Assembly: GCA_963580455.1 (NCBI GenBank)
Contig: OY756957.1
Span: 29,976,501 to 30,040,500 of the forward strand
Direction: 5' to 3'
Length of the DNA stretch: 64,000 nt
DNA from: Euonymus europaeus
Taxonomy: Eukaryota > Streptophyta > Magnoliopsida > Celastrales > Celastraceae
Shown here: in pieces, positions 59,108-64,000 of the stretch
How the letters are laid out: each line of letters starts with the position of its first letter
Position numbering within the stretch: position 1 is the first letter of the stretch
Position numbers and translations under genes: made by a program
The notes under the pieces: model-generated
What the model was told of the DNA's origin: nothing
Database searches by the model: none
The model's input: the letters and a program-made list of their open reading frames with translations, nothing else

Positions 59108-61332
59108 ATGGGGTCTCAACCAAATTTGATCGATCAAGCTATGATTCGTAGCTTCCGATCGCAAGGTGAGCCGGTGAGCGACGAGCTTGAATGGATACTC
59201 AACGATCCAAAACTAACGTTGTATCAGCGGGTCAAGGCGGCTACTTGGGTTGAGCTTATTTTGCTCTTCAAGCTTGCCGCTCCTGCTATTGTTGTTTACT
59301 TGCTAAACAACATCGTTTCGATGTCCACCCAGATCTTCTGTGGTCATCTTGGGAATCTTGAGCTTGCTGCTGTCTCTCTTGGCAACACTGGCATCCAAGT
59401 CTTTGCTTATGGCGTCATGGTACAAACCAATTCACACTCACATCTTTTTGTATATTTCTGCAACATATATATATATATATTCTCCGCTCTAATTTGGTGT
59501 TTCTGTGTGTGTATAAATACATATAGCTTGGTATGGGAAGTGCAGTGGAGACGTTATGTGGACAAGCATATGGTGCGAAAAAGTACGACATGCTTGGCTT
59601 ATATCTTCAACGATCAACGATCCTTCTAGTGTTAACGGGACTTCCCTTGACATTAATTTATGCGTTGTCGAGGCCAATTTTGTTATTACTTGGGGAATCG
59701 CCAGAAATCTCATCCGCAGCTGCACTATTTGTTTACGGATTAATCCCGCAAATTTTCGCTTACGCCACTAATTTCCCCATACAAAAGTTCTTGCAAGCAC
59801 AAAGCATAGTAAACCCTAGTGCATACATATCATTAGGAGCACTAATTCTTCACCTGCTACTGACATGGCTGGTTGTGTTTGTATGGGACTGGGGTCTATT
59901 GGGTGCAGGACTTGTGCTTAGTCTTTCTTGGTGGGTTATAGTTGTGGCCCAGTTTGTTTACATCTTGGTCAGTCCAAGGTGTAAACACACATGGAAAGGA
60001 TTTACTGTGAGTGCTTTCTCTGGGTTGGGGAGTTTCTTCAAATTGTCAGCTGCATCGGCTGTGATGCTTTGCCTAGAGACTTGGTACGTTCAGATTCTAG
60101 TCTTGATTGCTGGTCTTCTTCCAAATCCTGAGATTGCCCTGGATTCTCTATCCATTTGGTAAGTCAAAATAAAATTCAATTTTTTATGTGTTAATTAATA
60201 CAATTAATCTGACCCATTACAAAAATCAATCTTTGATCTTCTATATATGATTAATTGTCTACGTGTGTGGTTGCAGCGTAACGATACAAGGATGGGTGTT
60301 TATGATTTCAGTCGGATTTAATGCAGCTGCAAGGTCAGTCCATTTATAAATTCAAATTAACTTTCCATTATTAATTAATTAATTAATTTATAATTTATTG
60401 CTGGCATGTGATGACAGTGTGAGAGTGAGCAATGAACTTGGAGCAGGTCATCCAAAATCGGCTTCATTGTCAGTTGTGGTGGTGACGCTATCGTCCCTAG
60501 TCCTCGCTGTAATAGCTGCCATCGTTGTCCTCGTTTTCCGCTATGATATTAGCTACGCCTTCACAGGAGGAGAGATCGTCTCCAACGCTGTCGCCGATCT
60601 CACTCCTTTCCTCGCATTAACGCTCATCCTCAACGGCATCCAACCCGTTCTTTCAGGTACATAACTGTAATAAATAATCGAGTTTTTCTTCATTGTCCTT
60701 ATATTACCAAGATTGAAGATTAACCCCATAGGATGACTTCGCTCCGATATCATATCCTAAAACTTTGTGGAATTTCGTTTTAACAAAGTGAACCAATTTT
60801 AATGATTATTCTGTTGAACTTTAATGTTGAAGGGGTGGCTGTTGGGTGTGGATGGCAAGCATTTGTGGCGTATGTGAACGTTGGATGCTACTACTTTGTT
60901 GGCATTCCAGCTGGTGCCATCCTCGGCTTTGTATTCGACTTAGGGGCAAAGGTAATTATAATTATTCATTCCACACTGTCTACTTGATCATTTATTATAC
61001 ATACCCCACTACACATTAAATCTCTCTCTCTCTTGTGTGTGTGCGTAGGGAATATGGACGGGGATGATCGGAGGTACATTATTGCAGACCCTGATTTTAC
61101 TGTGGGTAACTTACCGTACGGATTGGGACAAAGAGGTAAATAACTTCGACATTGGTTAAAGTCACTGGTTTTAGAGTCCCTTAATTGTGTGAGACAGTCA
61201 CAATGACTCCCATTGAATTGCTGTTTTTGTTAGGTGGAGAATGCAAAGATGAGATTGGACGCTTGGGATGTCGACGGGAAGGAGCCACTTTTGACCGACC
61301 AATCATCACGATCAACTCCTCTTTTGTCGTGA
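59108..61332 (+). CDS. MATE efflux transporter, DETOXIFICATION 40-like, 514 aa
   Basis: Seven exons: 59108-59419, 59527-60158, 60277-60333, 60418-60656, 60833-60951, 61049-61135, 61234-61332. The hydrophilic N-terminus (~60 aa, [19 protein letters not shown]) is followed by twelve hydrophobic segments in two MatE halves. Family motifs are [19 protein letters not shown] near 105-123, [14 protein letters not shown] near 185-198, [20 protein letters not shown] around 332-351, and [15 protein letters not shown] near 416-430. The C-terminus ends [22 protein letters not shown] proteins export or sequester metabolites and xenobiotics using H+ or Na+ gradients at vacuolar or plasma membranes. Sequence points to the DTX38-40 clade; the substrate is not known. 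Exon count and length are normal for the family. Confidence 0.95.
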
Positions 61333-63514
61333 TGCATTCAACAGATATTCATCACCATGATTGTCGTTAATTAGTTTATGTTTTTTATTTAATGACTGTC
61401 ATCAGTGACTTTAAATAAAATTACTCCTTTCCTCCGAATTAGTGCAATAATAGATCATGTCACTCAGGTGATGATTGTCGCTAATTAGTTATGTTTTTTA
61501 TTTAATGACTGTCATCAGTGATTTTAAATAAAAGGATTTTTTTTAATAAGTGTCCAAAAGGTCAATTATAGTAGAATATTTATTTTTAACACAATTTTCT
61601 GCATAATAGAAAATTATGCATGAGTTTATTTCCTTCCTCCCTTTACATAATTTGTTAGCATGTGATTTTAGCAACGTTAAGAGGACCCAAAATAAAATTA
61701 CTCTTCTTTATTCAGAATTAGTGTTGGTCATGTCACTCCGAATGAAAATCCCAAGTAAAGTTTCTCAATACTTCAATCGTCATAGCCCTACCCAAATTGG
61801 ACAGAAGCCATTAGAAATGACATGCGAGAAACCATTATACCTAACAATGTTTTAAAAACCGGATTGAACTTACCGGCTCAATTGGGTACCGTACCGGTTG
61901 GTCGACCGACCGATTACCATTTGAGCCCCATTTTTCAGTGTGCGCGCATTCGCCACTGGCCGGTTGGTTGAAAAATATATCGGACCCCTCACCGATACGA
62001 TTCATATTTCAGTATTTAAAACATGCAGTGAACCTAACTCAATTATTTGTTTAACTGAAGTAATTAGTAGTAATGAAAAAAAGTTGGTTTTGGTCAATTA
62101 TATAAGAGAGAGACAATACCAAACATTGTTCATGATATCAATGTGTTTGTCATACTGAAATAATGAGATTTCTTCTTCTTCTTCTTTATGAGTTGACATA
62201 AAGGATTATGATAAAGGACATACATCTGCATGACAATATGATGTTTGTGTGCTTTTATCGAATCAATATTGGGTCATATATAATTTATCTGAGCTATTTT
62301 TTACTTTTTATTCTACAAATTCTACATTAACCAGGCCAAATTTTTTCAGCATCAATGACAGCATGTATCTTTCAAATAGTGCAAGAAAACAAAGAAATAT
62401 AACTTTTAAGGTCATTTCAATAGACTTGTATAGTTTATCTTATTGAAATTTCATTTAATCGATTATATTAATTTTTAATCAAAGATTCGATTTTGTCCAT
62501 TATCTTTACATTCCTAATATTTAGTACTATTTCGTACTTGTAGACTGAATTATGTTAATCCCAACGAATAAATAATAATTTTTAATATCATATTAAAAAA
62601 TTTAGTCCTATTAACAATTCACATAAATAATATTGCGTATTTTGAGTTCTTAATTTCTATGGATATAACGAAAAAGTCCGATTTTATTCTTTATGAATTT
62701 CCACAATTAATAGTATGGACTCAGGAAAATACACCTCTTAAATGGACGAGGGCATGAATTTTCATTGAGCTCACATTATTTAAGTTATACAAATAATGTT
62801 AAAAAAAAAACTAACATATCACATCTCCATCAATCTTTCCACACGATGATGTCGAGTCATGGCTATTTTCACAGTACGCCCACTCAGAGAGCCCCCAGTG
62901 CGATTTTTATTTCTTTTCCATTTTATTTTCAACAGTCATAATATTTATTTATTTATCGAGATAAATTGTTCCAACATGTCCCAGCGAATTAAAAACTGCA
63001 GCGCACACAAGCCTGTCATATCAATTTGGCATTAGTTGTCAGATTAAATTGGACTCAACTACCCAGACTAAAAATTCCATTCTGATTTTGATCATAATTT
63101 TTTTTTCGATAGAGGTGGCTCTAATAATTATATACGTCATAATTTTCTTGATTTTTAATCTTAATTATTTAAGTGAATGACTTACTTTATATTATGTATT
63201 TATTATATTTATATTAGGACACTTTTGAATTGTTTTTTTATTTAAAATACGTAACATTTTCGATTTTGATTTCATTGATTGATGGTCTTTAAATGGAGAG
63301 AATTTATTATACCCGCTCACCGAGACGCATGCCCCACTGAATTAAACGCGGGCACAGCTACCCACAACAGATCCCTACAGATATGACGATGTCACAAAAT
63401 TAAAAATTGCAATATAATACACGTATCAAGTATCAACAATCAATCGGGATAAGAGGAGATGGAGTGATATTACTATTGAAATCTCACTCTTTTGAATCAC
63501 AGGAGTGAATTATA
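61333..63514. other. MATE 3'UTR and intergenic, no supported gene
   Basis: A 114-bp tandem duplication (GATTGTCG...GACTGTCATCAGTGA at 61359 and 61473) covers the 3'UTR. 61850-61990 has CCGGTTGGTCGACCGACCG-type sequence typical of a degraded MITE end. The remainder is AT-rich. Confidence 0.4.
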
Positions 63515-63771
63515 CCCCGTCTCATTTTAATTGTTCCCTCCATTTTTTTACACAATTTAAGAAAATATTTAATTTTCTTTTAATTTGACGTTTATACCTC
63601 TATTTATAATGACAAATATTTTGACACCATAATTAATGTGTATGATTATTGAGCTTTTCAAGTTAAGAGTAAATAAGAAAAAAATGAGAAAAAATAGTTT
63701 TCATTAATTGAAATAGGCATGCATTTTGGGATATCAAAAAAAAAATGACAGTTAAAATGAGACGGATAGAG
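63515..63771. mobile_element. Stowaway-like MITE (257 bp)
   Basis: CCCCGTCTCATTTTAATTGT at the left is mirrored by ACAGTTAAAATGAGACGG plus ATAGAG at the right, flanked by TA on both sides. CTCCCTCCGTCTCATTTTA-type ends with TA duplication are characteristic of Stowaway (Tc1/mariner) MITEs. No ORF. Confidence 0.65.
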
Positions 63772-63773
63772 TA

Positions 63774-64000
63774 ACAAATACTACATAATAATGTAAGAGT
63801 TCTCGTGAATAATTGAGATTCAAAATAAAAGATATCCATGGTGAAATGTCGTTGAAATCATTGTAGCCCCTCATCCCCAATGAATCATCATAATACGAGC
63901 AATTATTCAATCAATCGAACATACCACATGACATATTAATATGGTGTATTTGAGCCAATGAAATCATGACACATAAATATACAGAGACAGTTTAAACTCA
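63774..64000. other. Intergenic end of window
   Basis: AT-rich, nothing recognised. Confidence 0.3.

Overview
This window is nuclear DNA of a flowering plant, most likely a core eudicot. The evidence is multi-exon genes with GT-AG introns, AT-rich intergenic DNA, a polyubiquitin gene with a 5'UTR intron, plant-specific families (DUF4220, S40/DUF584, SPARK/GPI, DETOXIFICATION-type MATE) and plant mobile elements (Tnt1-like Copia, solo LTRs, hAT, MULE, Tourist and Stowaway MITEs, tRNA-derived SINEs). Nothing prokaryotic or viral was seen. The species cannot be named from the sequence.

Layout. 0-6.4 kb is a ubiquitin-family cluster on the + strand: a decayed ubiquitin-like gene (314-547), an intact 759-codon gene joining a diverged ubiquitin domain to a DUF4220/DUF594 membrane protein (1562-3841), and a four-unit polyubiquitin gene (5386-6303). 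6.4-15 kb is accessory DNA: a 160-bp tandem repeat, a LINE/RNase H relic split by a solo LTR, and blocks that recur at 22.6-27 kb. A 15-exon TDP1 gene (FHA plus two HKD motifs) runs 15319-20665; its 3' flank holds a Tourist MITE and a second copy of the promoter of the decayed ubiquitin-like gene. 22.6-27 kb holds the repeated blocks again, including a ~700-bp inverted repeat of a gene fragment. An S40/DUF584 gene lies on the - strand at 27919-28563. 29-36 kb has few genes: a 264-bp tandem duplication, three G-boxes, a probable Pack-MULE and a small solo LTR nested in a MITE. A two-exon coiled-coil gene (36.3-39.2 kb, - strand) has a damaged 3' end. A small one-TM ORF (42 kb, -) and an eight-exon SPARK/GPI-anchored protein gene (42994-46834, +, with a 9-bp microexon) follow. 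48.5-49.2 kb is a hAT-type element, 51923-57343 a complete Copia element that looks young (LTRs identical by eye, intact 1340-codon ORF), and 59108-61332 a seven-exon MATE transporter gene.

The host genes do not form a functional pathway; they are independent plant loci. The exception is the first 6 kb, where three ubiquitin-fold reading frames in one orientation suggest local duplication. One of them has acquired or kept a large membrane-protein extension behind an RLRGG-G junction that looks cleavable by deubiquitinases. This Ub-DUF4220 fusion, together with the copying of its neighbour's promoter into the TDP1 3' region, is the most unusual content of the window. Exon boundaries were read by eye from GT/AG sites and frame continuity. 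No alignment or database search was run, so family assignments rest on motif recognition.
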